A stretch of DNA of 64,000 bases. Source: Kuschelorhynchus macadamiae. Taxonomy: Eukaryota; Arthropoda; Insecta; Coleoptera; Curculionidae. The stretch lies in contig JAUTXW010002106.1 in NCBI GenBank assembly GCA_030620095.1, positions 338,794-402,793 of the forward strand. The letters are read 5' to 3'. The translations under genes were made by a program, and so were the position numbers. Under the pieces are notes generated by a model. That model searched no databases, had not been told where the DNA came from, and saw nothing but the letters and a program-made list of their open reading frames with translations. This document shows positions 1-12,479 of this stretch, one piece after another; the first letter of the stretch is position 1, and each line of letters starts with the position of its first letter.

Positions 1-2010
1 CTACATTTAAAAAATAAGTCAGTCATCTCTTTTTTGGCTTAACATGGACTTAAAATCATCCACTTTTTTTAGGCAAAAAGCAATATCATTTGTTTTAGTT
101 TGTAATATATTAAAAACATTGTCCGAGAATGGAAATATTTCTGAAAATATGTTCAACAAATAATTAAAATTAAAATCCCGTTTTAAACAATCCAAAAACC
201 CCCTCGAAATATTTATTGCTTCTGAGTCCCACGTTTCATTATTTTCTATTATATTCTCAATTAGTTCAATCAGTGATTCACGATTTTCAGATACTGTTAC
301 AAGTCTTCCATTATAGTTCCACCTAGTAGGAGATACTTTGGGCAATCGTTTGTGGATAATGGAGTCCAAAGCTTGTGTACGTTTTGTTGACTAGGAAAAA
401 AAAGCAGCCGTGCCACTTAAAGTAACGAAAAATACTTTACACTGTCTAATGTGATTTATGGACTAGGATAAAACTAAATTTAATTTATGAGCAAAACAAT
501 GGACAAACACAGCACTTGGGAAAGTTTCTCGAACTCTAACTTGCAGACCCCCTAATTGTCCTGCCATCACTGCAGCTCCATCATAGCTTTAAGCAACTAA
601 TTTTTTCCCTCCATTAATTTATTTAGTAACGTTATAAACTACGGTATATAATGCATCTGCTGTACGATTTTCGAACACATTCTTAAAACCGAAAAATCGT
701 TCTTGAATACTTTCGTCTGTTTTAACGTAGCGTATTACTATAGATAATTGGCTAAAATTAGTGATATCAGTTATTTCGTCCAGAACAATAGCAATGAACA
801 GCGCCTAGCCAATCTCCTGCTTAATTCTTTTTAGAATAATGGTTGCAACAGCGGAAATTAAATCATTCTGTATTCGATTCGACTTTCCGCGAAAAACGCT
901 CGACTGCTCTAAATGATTTTTTAAGCAACCATCATATTTAGCAATTAAACTAAATAAATCTTGAAAATTACCTCTATTTGAAGAAACCCTTGTTTCGTCA
1001 TGACCTGTAAATCCCAATTCGTGCTGTCCAAGAAAACAAACAACATCGATAAGTCTTCTTAATATTTGCCTATTTTCATCGGCTAGTTCATTGTGTTGGC
1101 GGTGACTAATTTCCAACTGTTTATTAAGGGCGTGTTCAATTCTGGTTTTGCCGAAGACTTTTTCTTTTATGACGGCCTGCAAATGCGCTTTGGACATAAT
1201 GTGTCTTTTTACAGCTTTATGGAAATTGTTTAAATCGGAAAAACCTGTTTTATTCCAGAGACCTTTTTCATTTTCAAAAAGTAAACATGGCCAACAAAAT
1301 AGTTTACCTATATTTTCACACCTGTTAGCCATTTAAATTGTTCGTATTGTTTCTCCGGATAAAAATGTCTAATACAGTTTTTCATTTTTGTGGTTGAATT
1401 TTTCATAGGCGGTTTTGCCCTTCCTTTGGGAATTATTTGAAGCTTATCAGTGAAGTTTAATGTTGAAAATCCCTTTATTATTAAGACACACACCACACAT
1501 TCACACACACTCTTCTTACTAAATTCTCCAACATTGTCAACGTTACTATGACGGTATTTGCATATCCACGTCCGTATTATTGTTTTCCATATCGCACCAT
1601 GCACGACGCGACGTACGTATCACACAACACACGGATAGCCGTTCAAACAAAGAACCTACTTCAAGGATAGCTTCCGCCTCCACCTAAAGCACGCGACTAA
1701 AATGTAAAAATTGGAAACAGCCGGTGGAAAGTTCAATAACCTCTGGCTCGATTCACAGGAAATCAAGCATACAGGACTTGGCTGCAGAGAAGCTAGCGGC
1801 CCGCATAGGTTCTATTCGATTTTCTATTGTGGCTGGGTCGGAGTCAAGGCTGCATTTATTATGGGCTTGATAATTAAGATATTATTTTAGCATTTTTAAT
1901 ATAAACTAAATTAATGGTTTCCTATTTCAAAAATTACATTTTAGAAGATGTTTTGTAATTTTTTTTGGGGAAGCACTGCTTCCCTTGTTTCCATGGACTG
2001 CACGCCCCTG
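1..2010 (-). mobile_element. hAT-superfamily transposon (ZMYM1-like), 5' end and body, decayed
   Basis: Read on the minus strand, the outer end of the element is at 2010, where the plus strand reads CACGCCCCTG, so the element starts CAGGGGCGTG, a typical hAT terminus. A small hairpin (GGGAAGC..GCTTCCC, about 1968-1984) lies just inside, as in many ZMYM1-like hAT elements. The body encodes a broken transposase (separate entry). The other end lies left of the window, so the target duplication cannot be checked. Immediately after 2010 the sequence resumes as LINE coding sequence, so the hAT element landed inside an older LINE. Element type is fairly certain; exact family is not. Confidence 0.72.
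19..1604 (-). pseudogene. Broken hAT transposase, ZMYM1/DUF4371-like
   Basis: The N-terminal part (1604-1308) ends with IRHFYPEKQYEQFKWLTG and must shift frame near 1325 to continue as KLFCWPCLLFENEKGLWNKTGF, the TTF-type zinc-finger region of ZMYM1-like hAT proteins. The middle block (to 805) contains HIMSKAHLQAV and a helical stretch. After a stop at 805-807 the same protein continues as LDEITDITNFSQLSIVIRYV, which holds the first catalytic Asp region, then SYDGAAVMAGQLGG and FVHCFAHKLNLVLS, then PKVSPTRWNYNGR (371-19). At least three further in-frame stops lie between 805 and 371. The family acts as a nuclear cut-and-paste DDE transposase; this copy cannot encode one. The C-terminal dimerisation region is outside the window. 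Confidence 0.78.
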
Positions 2011-2950
2011 CAGGCGACGCGCTCAACGTTCTCTTGGGCCTTCCTCAGCTTCCGATATGGATAAAGGGAAAAGACTCGTGCAAACGGATGGACGACTGCG
2101 GAACTTGGAACAACATTCACATGCAAATGATATTCCTCCAGATAGCCGTCTTAGGCTCACAAGGCCTTTTGAAATTGAAATTCAGGCATCAATGGAAAGA
2201 AAATAAGATCGATCGGGCTGATTTTCAATCACGGTATTCAAACGGCTCGTGGATGGCTAGTTCCGGCTCAGTCGGCGCCGAGATATATCGAACTTTTAAA
2301 GCCGTATTTCACTGGGCTTACCCCAGGATGAGCTCAGTTATGGCCCAGGAAAGCACAGGTACAAAGAAGTGAAGACTGAGGTGGTGATATTAAAATAGGC
2401 CCTAGGCATAGCGGTGTCGAAGGCAAGGATAAAGTGGATTGGTTCGCCAGAAGTGGATCGACGATCCAATTCTCGGGCCCAGAATCCTGTCTGGTTATAA
2501 GTAAACAACGCCTGCTCGTAGTTTCTGAATTGATAGGCCTGAAGAAGAATAGGTCGAAGACGAACTATTGCTTACAGGCAAAAGAAATTCTACTCAACCT
2601 ATGGAAATCTAAGGTAACCTAACCAACTAAAGGTTGTTGTCAAAGAGTCGACAGATAATTGAGTACCTAATTGGTATTTTAGGACTGTAAACTTAACAGG
2701 TACACGTACCAGCTGAAGTTAGCGGACAGTCCTTGCTGTCAGAATTGTGGTGCAGAGGAGGAAAATTCCTATCAACTTGTTGGCACACACATTACATTAT
2801 TACAACACCTCGACCGGGGCAAGATGCTACATGCTTCAAAATTAATTTGTTTCTCGAGTTATTGAGGTTTAAAAAGCGCCACTCTGGCAATTTTAATACA
2901 CTGAAAGGCCCAAACGGTTTTCAATATAGCAAAAACGTTTCTTATATTAG
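2011..2950 (+). mobile_element. Decayed RNase H-bearing LINE, 3' part
   Basis: Conceptual translation across several frames shows the order expected at the 3' end of a Jockey/R1/I-type LINE ORF2. First comes a linker ALNVLLGLPQLPIWIKG (from 2014). Then an RNase H-like block YSNGSWMASSGSVGAEIY (about 2233-2288), where the family usually has YTDGSK, so the first catalytic Asp appears to be Asn. Then HSGVEGNDKVDWFARSGS (about 2407-2460), equivalent to the HxGxxGNExAD motif, and finally a C-x2-C..EEE knuckle-like block (about 2735-2770). Frames change repeatedly, so it is dead. Its 5' side is cut by the hAT element ending at 2010. Clade assignment is uncertain. Confidence 0.6.
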
Positions 2951-4111
2951 TTTTAAATTATCTATCTTCTGACATCAACTTTTAGTTCAACCGGAAGTAT
3001 AAAAAATTATGACCGGAAATTCATGTTAAAAGGTAGATAATGTATAACTCAAATCGGTAAGGGCAAATCGTTTTGCTCTAAGAAAGACCGTGTAGGCTCT
3101 ACAGGATAATAAAGCTGTTAAAGTTTAAATCTCAATAACTGAAAAACAAGTGACGCATAGTCAGTTATACAAGAAATTATTAAATTTTTATTAAAAATTA
3201 AAAGTTTATTTTACTAATAATAAAAATATACGACTTTGTATATACTAAAATATTTTATAATTATTATTTTTTCTAACATTCCACAGCAAAAAACTTTATT
3301 TTGTAACTCTTTTAGACTTTCAGATCTCGAAGGCCTTCCTTCTTCGTTGTACATTTGGTACGTTGAGCTTAGTTAAAATTTACAAAACCCATTTGGTATC
3401 AAACTTCCCTAGGGATATAACTCGGCAAGGAAATACAGTTAATCTATTTTGGTTGGTTTATTTAGCCTTAGTATCGAACTAAGTTCTCGATCCCAAATTT
3501 TAAATATGGCGATACAGGTCCTTATAACAAAACGTCAGCAGATAAAGTGCAGTTCTGTGCCGTCTGAATATTAGACACGTAAAAAATGCATCACATAAGC
3601 CACTTAATGAATGTTAGGAATACGAAAATGTCACTGCATGAGTTATGAAAACAAGACCGAAGAAAATGGAACCCAATTTATTACATGTTATCGAGTAGCG
3701 TTTAGTAGATATACGTTATTTTATATGAATGCTTTAAACACTCTGCGTTGACCAGATTTATGATGTGACTCAAAGAACGTGTAAGTTCGAACGTTCCCCT
3801 AAGGGTAAAAAACAAAAAGATACTAGCACGCCAGAAATTTTTTACTTAAAAATTGATGATTTTAGTTTCTAGTGAATTAAACAAAGCTTAGTACACTTTC
3901 TTTACAGAAAATTGAAAAGACAATACCATGTCAACTAAACATTAATTAACTTAATAACACTTTCTTTCATATTTATTACAGACCAGCTAAAAATGTAAAT
4001 ATTAATTTAGATTGCATCTTTATTATATATCAATTTGTAATAGTATGCTTCATTACAAGTCTAGAAACTAGGCTCTTCCCGTGCCGTACCAAAATTTCTC
4101 ATGCGAGGCGA
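2951..4111. other. AT-rich stretch, nothing recognised
   Basis: No open frame with recognisable protein, no clear terminal repeat and no RNA gene seen. Confidence 0.5.
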
Positions 4112-4443
<332 letters not shown>

Positions 4444-4554
4444 CCAAAATCACAGAATTCTTGAACCAGTGTGTTGTATATTGTAGGGTTATTTTCTTGG
4501 GAATATGGTTCAGATAGACAATTACGAGTTTATTACAAGGACTTTATATTGTCT

Positions 4555-4594
4555 GCAGGACGTTTCGGTCGTGGGTACGGCGTTTTTCAACTGC
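4555..4594 (-). ncRNA. Hammerhead-like motif, PLE1 minus copy
   Basis: On the minus strand: GCAG (helix I), core TTGAAAAA, a weakened helix II CGCCGT/ACGACC around loop ACCC, GAAACGTC, then CTGC closing helix I. Helix II carries two mismatches (C/C and C/A). See the plus copy at 8201-8240. Confidence 0.5.
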
Positions 4595-4654
4595 GTTAAG
4601 CTAAAATTACATACAAGCCAATATAAAAAAAAAAACTAGAAACAAAGAGTCATA

Positions 4655-4660
4655 ACTTAC
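4655..4660 (-). promoter_or_regulatory. Splice-donor-like site in PLE1 3' tail
   Basis: Minus strand reads CTATG then GTAAGT, a strong match to an insect 5' splice site. The same string lies at 8137-8142 in the plus copy and at 59723-59728 in another tail. Some PLEs keep an intron near their long-terminal-repeat-like region; whether this one is used is unknown. Confidence 0.3.
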
Positions 4661-4901
4661 CATAGACAAATAGTCAAACATTACAAAATGACACATAACA
4701 TAGAAAAAAAATAGACAAGATCGTCACTACATTTGAACATGTACAGGTTAAACAAACTAATTTACATATACAAAACACGGGTGACAAAGAGTACTGAAAC
4801 GAATTAAAAGTTGTTCCTTCTTTCCACGGCAAATATGTATCTTAAGAATTTGTTTTTTTTGGGTTGGTCATTTATTGCTAGGCACAATTTGACTATATAT
4901 G

Positions 4902-5834
4902 TTACATTAGAATATTGTGATATATTTTATTTAAATGAGCTATTTCGGATTTATTATTTATGGCGTTTGGAGTTTTCTTTATGTTAATCATCTCAAAAAA
5001 TTCACGTTTCCTATTGTGCTGTTCTGTTTTTAAAATTTGGGTATTATTGAAATCGAAAGTATGATTTGTCTCATTTTCGTGTTTTTTTAGGGCGGTGGTA
5101 TTTTTATGATCATATTTGTGCCCATTTAGTCTATTATGTAGGTACTGGCTTGTTTGTCCTACGTATACAGAAGGGCATTCTTTGCAGGGTACTTGATAGA
5201 CTACGTGTGTTTTTTTGTTTTTTGGGATTTCACTTTTTAATTTACTGAAACAGTTATTAACCAAATTGATGGCCTTATGGCTAACCTTTATGTCATGTTT
5301 TCTAAAAAGTTTTTGAAAGTTTTCAGAGAGGTTGGGAATGTACGGAAGAGTTAAAAAGTTATTGGTTTTATTCTTTTTGTCATTTTGTTTAGGAGCATTT
5401 TGTAAAATGTTTTCATTGGATTTCTTAAAATTTTCCATTCTATTTCTAAAAATCGGGTTAATCATTTTAAGGGGATAGGAGTTAAGTTGGAGTACTTGCT
5501 TAGCTTTTTTTATAGAAGATTCCCGGTATTCGGGGCTACTCAATTTAATGGCTCGATCCGCTAGTCCAATTATGACAGCTTTTTTTTGGGAAATATGATG
5601 CTGTGAATTATAATTTAGGTACCGTCCCGACCATGTTGGTTTTGTGTACCACTCAGTCTTTATTGTGTTGCTGCAATTGTGCAAGGTCATGTCCAGGAAA
5701 TTAATTTTATTGTTAGTTTCGATTTCTATGGTAAATTTTAGCTTTTCGTGGTAATTGTTAAATTTTTCCAATACGTATTTTTCACGATTTTGTAGAATGC
5801 AAGTTATACAATCATCCACGTATCTGTAAAAAAA
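4902..5834 (-). pseudogene. PLE family 1 RT C-terminus plus GIY-YIG endonuclease (truncated)
   Basis: The open frame runs from YVDDCITCILQN (RT motif C with both Asp residues) through NNKINFLDMTLHN and KPTWSGRYLNYN to the GIY-YIG nuclease: HVVYQVPCKECPSVYVGQTS, then LHNRLNGHK, the Ala-Leu-Lys-Lys-His block and Asn-His-Thr-Phe-Asp. The frame is uninterrupted to a stop at 4902. Homology starts at YVDD because the copy is truncated there; the residue read as an initiator is an internal Val. In contrast to the plus copy it keeps the Gly of the YVG half of the GIY-YIG motif and the Trp of KPTWSG. With fingers and most of the palm missing it cannot be an active polymerase. Confidence 0.88.
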
Positions 5835-7878
5835 ATTAATTAATGTAAATTCACTTATTTCGGAACAAAAAAATTACAATCAGAATGTTTCCCAATCAAA
5901 TGAAAATTGGATCGAAAACTTAACCAACGTCGAACTTCCTAGTTATGTCTCAGACATCCTTAGTCTAGGTCCAAAATTTGCAGTACAAATAAACAATGAA
6001 AGTGAGGCCGCTATACCTGATATAATAGCCAATATAGAGATAGGTATTAACAATAAAAATTCCGACACGAAAGATCAAATAAGAGCCTCGTGTTGCAATA
6101 TTTTGACTAACTTTAAACAGAAAAAAACAAGGGTTTGCTCTACAAACACAAATACAAAACTTAATTTAAATTCCAAATTACGAAAGACAAAACAATTTTT
6201 AAAAGAACATCCAGAAATAAAAATTCTTCAACCGGATAAATCTAGCAAAACTGTCATTATGAATGAAGCGGACTATGACAGTAAAATAAATACACTCCTT
6301 AATGATAATAATACTTACAAAATACTAGCCTCAGACCCTACCAATGTATACCAAAAAAGTAATAATCAAATAATAAAAAAATGGGAAAACAAAAACTTTA
6401 TATCTCCAAACACGGCCAAAAATTTATTAATTCAAAATTCTCTTCCACCGCGAATTTATGGTCTTCCCAAGTTACATAAACCTGATATACCATTAAGACC
6501 GATTGTTTCTTGTATACAATTGCCATTTAATAATTTGTCTAAATTTTTAAAGAATATTCTGTCAAATGTTGCACACAAAAATGAGTATTATATAAAAGAC
6601 TCGTGGAGTTTTAAAGAAAAAATCAGTAACATTCATATCCCGGAAAATCATAGATTGATTTCACTAGATGTTGTGTAACTCTACACAAACATTCCAATTA
6701 ATGTCGCTTTAAATGTAATCACGAAAAAATGGGAAAAAATAAAAAAATATACCGACATTCCCTTAAAGGATTTCTTAGAAGCTGTTAAATTAACTCTTAC
6801 ATCAACTTATTTTAAATATAAAGACTCTTATTACAAACAGATTGATGGTTGCGCAATGGGTGCCTCGATTTCTAGCATAATTGCCCAGCTTGTACTGGAA
6901 GATCTAGAATGCAGCATTATACCAACGTTGGATTTTCGGTTACCATTTTTTTACAGATACGTGGATGATTGTATAACTTGCATTCCACAAAATCGTGAAA
7001 AATACGTATTGGAAAAATTTAACAATTACCACGAAAAGCTAAAATTTACCATAGAAATCGAAACTAACAATAAAATTAATTTCCTGGATATGACCTTGCA
7101 CAATTGCAGCAACACAATAAAGACTGAGTGGTACACAAAACCAACATTGTCGGGACGGTACCTAAATTATAATTCACAGCATCATATTTCCCAAAAAAAA
7201 GCTGTCATAATTGGACTAGCGGATCGAGCCATTAAATTGAGTAGCCCCGAATACCGGGAATCTTCTATAAAAAAAGCTAAGCAAGTACTCCAACTTAACT
7301 CCTATCCCCTTAAAATGATTAACCCGATTTTTAGAAATAGAATGGAAAATTTTAAGAAATCCAATGAAAACATTTTACAAAATGCTCCTAAACAAAATGA
7401 CAAAAAGAATAAAACCAATAACTTTTTAACTCTTCCGTACATTCCCAACCTCTCTGAAAACTTTCAAAAACTTTTTAGAAAACATGACATAAAGGTTAGC
7501 CATAAGGCCATCAATTTGGTTAATAATTGTTTCAGTAAATTAAAAAGTGAAATCCCAAAAAACAAAAAAACACACGTAGTCTATCAAGTACCCTGCAAAG
7601 AATGCCCTTCTGTATACGTAACACAAACAAGCCAGTACCTACATAATAGACTAAATGGGCACAAATATGATCATAAAAATACCACCGCCCTAAAAAAACA
7701 CGAAAATGAGACAAATCATACTTTCGATTTCAATAATACCCAAATTTTAAAAACAGAACAGCACAATAGGAAACGTGAATTTTTTGAGATGATTTACATA
7801 AAGAAAACTCCAAACGCCATAAATAATAAATCCGAAATAGCTCATTTAAATAAAATATATCACAATATTCTAATGTAA
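5835..7878 (+). pseudogene. PLE family 1 reverse transcriptase-GIY-YIG protein, one nonsense codon
   Basis: The frame is open from the junction to 7878 except for one TAA at 6676-6678. Landmarks in order: PDKSSKTVIMNEADYDSK; IYGLPKLHKPDIPLRPIVS (about 6453-6510); LDVV*LYTNIP, RT motif A, where the stop sits in place of the Ser usual for the family (TCA to TAA would be one base); DGCAMGASISSIIAQL motif B (about 6844-6890); YVDD at 6959-6970; NFLDMTL; then the GIY-YIG nuclease from 7573, with VVYQVPCKECPSVYVTQTS. The YVG Gly is Thr here (two adjacent base changes from the minus copy), and the Trp of KPTWSG is Leu. The fused RT-nuclease of this family copies RNA at a nicked target. This copy should be dead: nonsense codon, altered nuclease motif and no N-terminus. 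Confidence 0.88.
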
Positions 7879-8136
7879 CATATATAGTCAAATTGTGCCT
7901 AACAATAAATGACCAACCAAAAAAAAACAAATTCTTAAGTTAAATATTTGCCGTGGAAAGAAGGAACAACTTTTAATTCATTTCAGTACTCTTTGTCACC
8001 CGTACATGCATACGTTTACTGTTTTGTATATGTAAATTAGTTTGTTTAACCTGTACATGTTCAAATGTAGTGACGATCTTGTCTATTTTTTTTCTATGTT
8101 ACGTGTCATTTTGTAATGTTTGACTATTTGTCTATG

Positions 8137-8142
8137 GTAAGT
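8137..8142 (+). promoter_or_regulatory. Splice-donor-like site in PLE1 3' tail
   Basis: CTATG followed by GTAAGT, identical to the site in the minus copy. It could act as a donor if transcripts run from one copy into the next. Confidence 0.3.
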
Positions 8143-8200
8143 TATGACTCTTTGTTTCTAGTTTTTTTTTATATTGGCTTGTATGTAATTTTAGCTTAAC

Positions 8201-8240
8201 GCAGTTGAAAAAGGCCGTACCCACGACCGAAACGTCCTGC
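8201..8240 (+). ncRNA. Hammerhead-like motif, PLE1 plus copy
   Basis: Helix I GCAG/CTGC; 8-nt core TTGAAAAA; helix II GGCCGT/ACGACC (one C/A mismatch) with loop ACCC; then GAAACGTC. GAAAC-GT-C matches G12-A13-A14, a minimal stem III and cleavage nucleotide C17. The core departs from CTGANGA at C3 (T) and G8 (A), changes that keep a 3-8 base pair. Hammerheads are known in PLE terminal repeats; activity here is unproven. Confidence 0.6.
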
Positions 8241-8306
8241 AGACAATATAAAGTCTTTGTAATAAACTCGTAATTGTCTATTTGAACCATATTCCCAAGA
8301 AAATAA

Positions 8307-9080
<774 letters not shown>

Positions 9081-10991
9081 GAAACTTTAGCTTTTTGGTG
9101 AACAGAATCAAATGAGAATATTAACACTGATAAACTTTCGAAAAAATATGACCAACTTCTAAGAAAGTCGAGTCAGCCACAAATACCCTCAATAGACGTC
9201 AATAAATTAGTATGTAATATAACATCCTACAATCTCTTAAAAAATTAATAACTCGAACTGAGTAAGGGTCCTAATTTTGCGATATCTTCTAAGGAAATCC
9301 CTAAAGAAGAAATAATAGCTGGAGTGGAAGCTGTCCTTAACTTCCCTGAAGAAACAAAAGCAGAGGGGATTCGACAAGAAGTGGCAAGAATTTGAAGATC
9401 AAGCAAACCAACAACTAAAATTAAAATAAAAAATTTACCAATAAACCCCGAAATTCAACAAAAAATCATACCACGGGAAAAGTCGAGTGAATCGTCCTAA
9501 ACTCAATGGTTTACCAAAAATACACAAACCAGGAGCTCCCATCAGACCTATTGTTAGTACTGTTAATTCTCCGCTACAAAAACTTGAAAAATATCCTACT
9601 CAAATTAGGCAACCAGCTGTCAAAAAAGCTGATTCATTTGTAAAAAGTTCACTCAAATTATACGAGACATCGTTCTTGTAGCAAGCCTAGATGCCAAATC
9701 GTTGTATCCAAGTATTCCCATCGACGAATCATTGGACAAGATAGCTATGAACGAGGATTTCCAGGCACATATAATACAATTCTCGAAGAATTGCCCCAAA
9801 AATACTTATTTTTTATTCAACGGGCAAATGTATAAACAAATAGATGGTGCTCCAATGGGTCCTGGCTATCACCAGTAGTCGCGAATCTATTTATGATATA
9901 CTCTGATTTGGAAAGCAAATTTAAAGCCCAAATTATGGATTCGTTATGTGAATGACATATTTGTTATATGGCAACATGGTCATACAAAGCTCGAAAAATT
10001 TGTGAGTAAAATTTACTTTAGAGTTAGAGGAAAACAACAAACTTTCATTTTTACATGTTCTGGTCACAAAACTACATAACGGATATTTCGAATACACCGT
10101 GTATAGAAACACGTGTGGTATTTAAATGCGAGATCACAGCATCACATAGCACAAATTGAAGCTGTGGCCAATACACTAGATTCGGGCCATTAGCTGAAAC
10201 ACAGACGAGACAAAACGAACTTAATATAATATCTAGTGCTTTAAAGAAAACTGGCTACACAAATCGCACCATAGAGAAATTTATTAATGCACAGGGTTCC
10301 CGAACAACGAACAACAAAATTTATGAACCGGGACAACAACAAGTAGTCTTACCAAACGTAAAAGGCATAACAGACAGAATCGGAAGAATTCTTAGGAAAC
10401 ACAACACACAAATAATACACAAGCCACAAAAAACTGTAGGTAAACTACTTGGAAACCCAAAAGATAAAATCAAACTGGGGAATACAGCATTCCGTGCCAG
10501 AACGGTGAAAAGATGTAAGAGTGGAAGAGCATAAACTCAACATCAGAAACAAACCAACAACCTCAGCTCTATTCCTACATCATCAGGATTGTCGCCACAA
10601 AATAAATTTCAATAGGGGTAGGGAGATTTCCAATATAGAACATTATAAGACCAGACAGACAGACAAGTTGACCTGAATAAAAGGGACAAATCATTAAAAC
10701 TACCAAAGGTATGGAAGATAATAATCGACAAATATAAAATCACAAAAAATCATGCGCAATTAGCGCAACAACAACAGCACCATTTGGAAAACATAAATAA
10801 CGACCAACGGCCGCTGAGATATAACCATCGGTCCCTGGTGGGGGCCCCCCGTCGCAGTCACCAGTACTTCAGTCTCTGTTCGAACGCGAGAAAGAAAGCT
10901 TCGCAAATGCTATGTGATTTTGGCGAAACGTCAGCAAAACTATACTTTTTAGAACGACAGTAGTGAACGGATGTACTCTGGGAATGAAAAT
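9081..10991 (+). pseudogene. PLE family 2, old degraded copy (plus)
   Basis: Related along its length to the PLE2 copy at 60.4-62.6 kb but heavily damaged. About 230 bp are deleted near 9415. Recognisable blocks: NGLPKIHKPGAPIRPIVS (about 9500-9555); LDAKSLYPSIPID motif A (about 9686-9727); QIDGAPMG motif B (about 9837-9860); RYVNDIFVIW at about 9940-9970, where YVDD has become YVND. A deletion near 10510 removes the LYVGQT half of GIY-YIG. The 3' end includes the family's terminal hammerhead-like motif and stops at about 10991 in GGGAATGAAAA, without a (TA)n tail. Clearly inactive and much older than the palindrome at the right of the window. Confidence 0.82.
10898..10935 (+). ncRNA. Degenerate hammerhead-like motif, old PLE2 copy
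   Basis: GCT..AGC helix I and GAAACGTC are kept; core is TCGCAAAT and helix II is mostly lost compared with the homologous site at 60436-60475. Confidence 0.4.
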
Positions 10992-11490
10992 CTCATTGCA
11001 TTAGCGGTCATCCTTTTTCTACTATATACTAGTTCTTGCCGCGTTAATATTTTCCTACTTTCGATTTAATTACCCTTGGGTTATGAGTTTCGCGACAGTT
11101 GAATGTAATATATTATCAAGTCCGAAGAAGATTTCGACCACTGTCGGTTTTGCTCCTGTTGGTAATACTGGTGTGGTTTTGTTTGTTAAGTTTCGACGCT
11201 AATTGTACTCCTCTCTAATAGTTGAACTGATTAAGACCTTAAGTGAGAAACACGTATCTATAGTTAAGCAAATTTCATTGCTTTAGCGGTCATCCCAAAA
11301 AAAACTTTTTCTGCTATATACTAGTTCTTGCCGCGTTAATCTTTTCCTGTTTTCGATTTAATTACTCTTGGGTTATGACTTTTCGAGTTTCGCCATAGGT
11401 GGCTATATGCTGCTCCGCGGTAATAAAATGTCAAGTTCGGCGAAGATTTCGGATGTCACAAATGTCGGTTTTGCTCCTGTTGGTAGTCTG
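10992..11490 (+). repeat. Diverged tandem duplication, period about 280 bp
   Basis: Two units start with CATTGC[A/T]TTAGCGGTCATCC (10994 and 11276) and share TATACTAGTTCTTGCCGCG and TCGGTTTTGCTCCTGTTGGT. They directly follow the PLE2 3' end. Origin unknown. Confidence 0.65.
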
Positions 11491-12165
<675 letters not shown>

Positions 12166-12479
12166 CTTTAAATACTCTATAAAATGTGATATTTTTTATT
12201 CTCTATTCCTGACTAATAGATAAAAATCACTTACTATCAATTCTATTTCGAATGGAAAATTCAATATACGAACGAAATTTATATTACCTACTCCAACATA
12301 AATCCCCATTTTACATAAAATGTGATCAAATACGTTCCATAGAAAAAAGGAACAATGCATAAATCACAAAAGCTGGAAGCGATATTCACCAAATGGCGTA
12401 ATAATTTTAGCATTTGTAATGCTATAAGACTACCTAACGTTATAAAAGACAGAAAACTATCAGGCAATAAACCTCTGAG

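Larger units (their letters stand above)
4486..5834 (-). mobile_element. PLE family 1, 5'-truncated copy (minus)
   Basis: This is a near-identical inverted copy of 6945-8308. Its 3' end (at 4486) reads CCCAAGAAAATAACC on the minus strand, exactly where the plus copy enters a (TA)n array. Its 5' end stops inside the reverse transcriptase, at the poly-pyrimidine stretch just before the YVDD motif. It therefore keeps only the last part of the RT domain, the GIY-YIG domain, the 3' UTR and a hammerhead-like motif. It faces the plus-strand copy head to head at about 5834. Confidence 0.88.

Noticed and set aside
7532..7714. Minus-strand frame opposite PLE1, and its twin at 5066-5248
   Set aside because: Shadow of the GIY-YIG coding strand.
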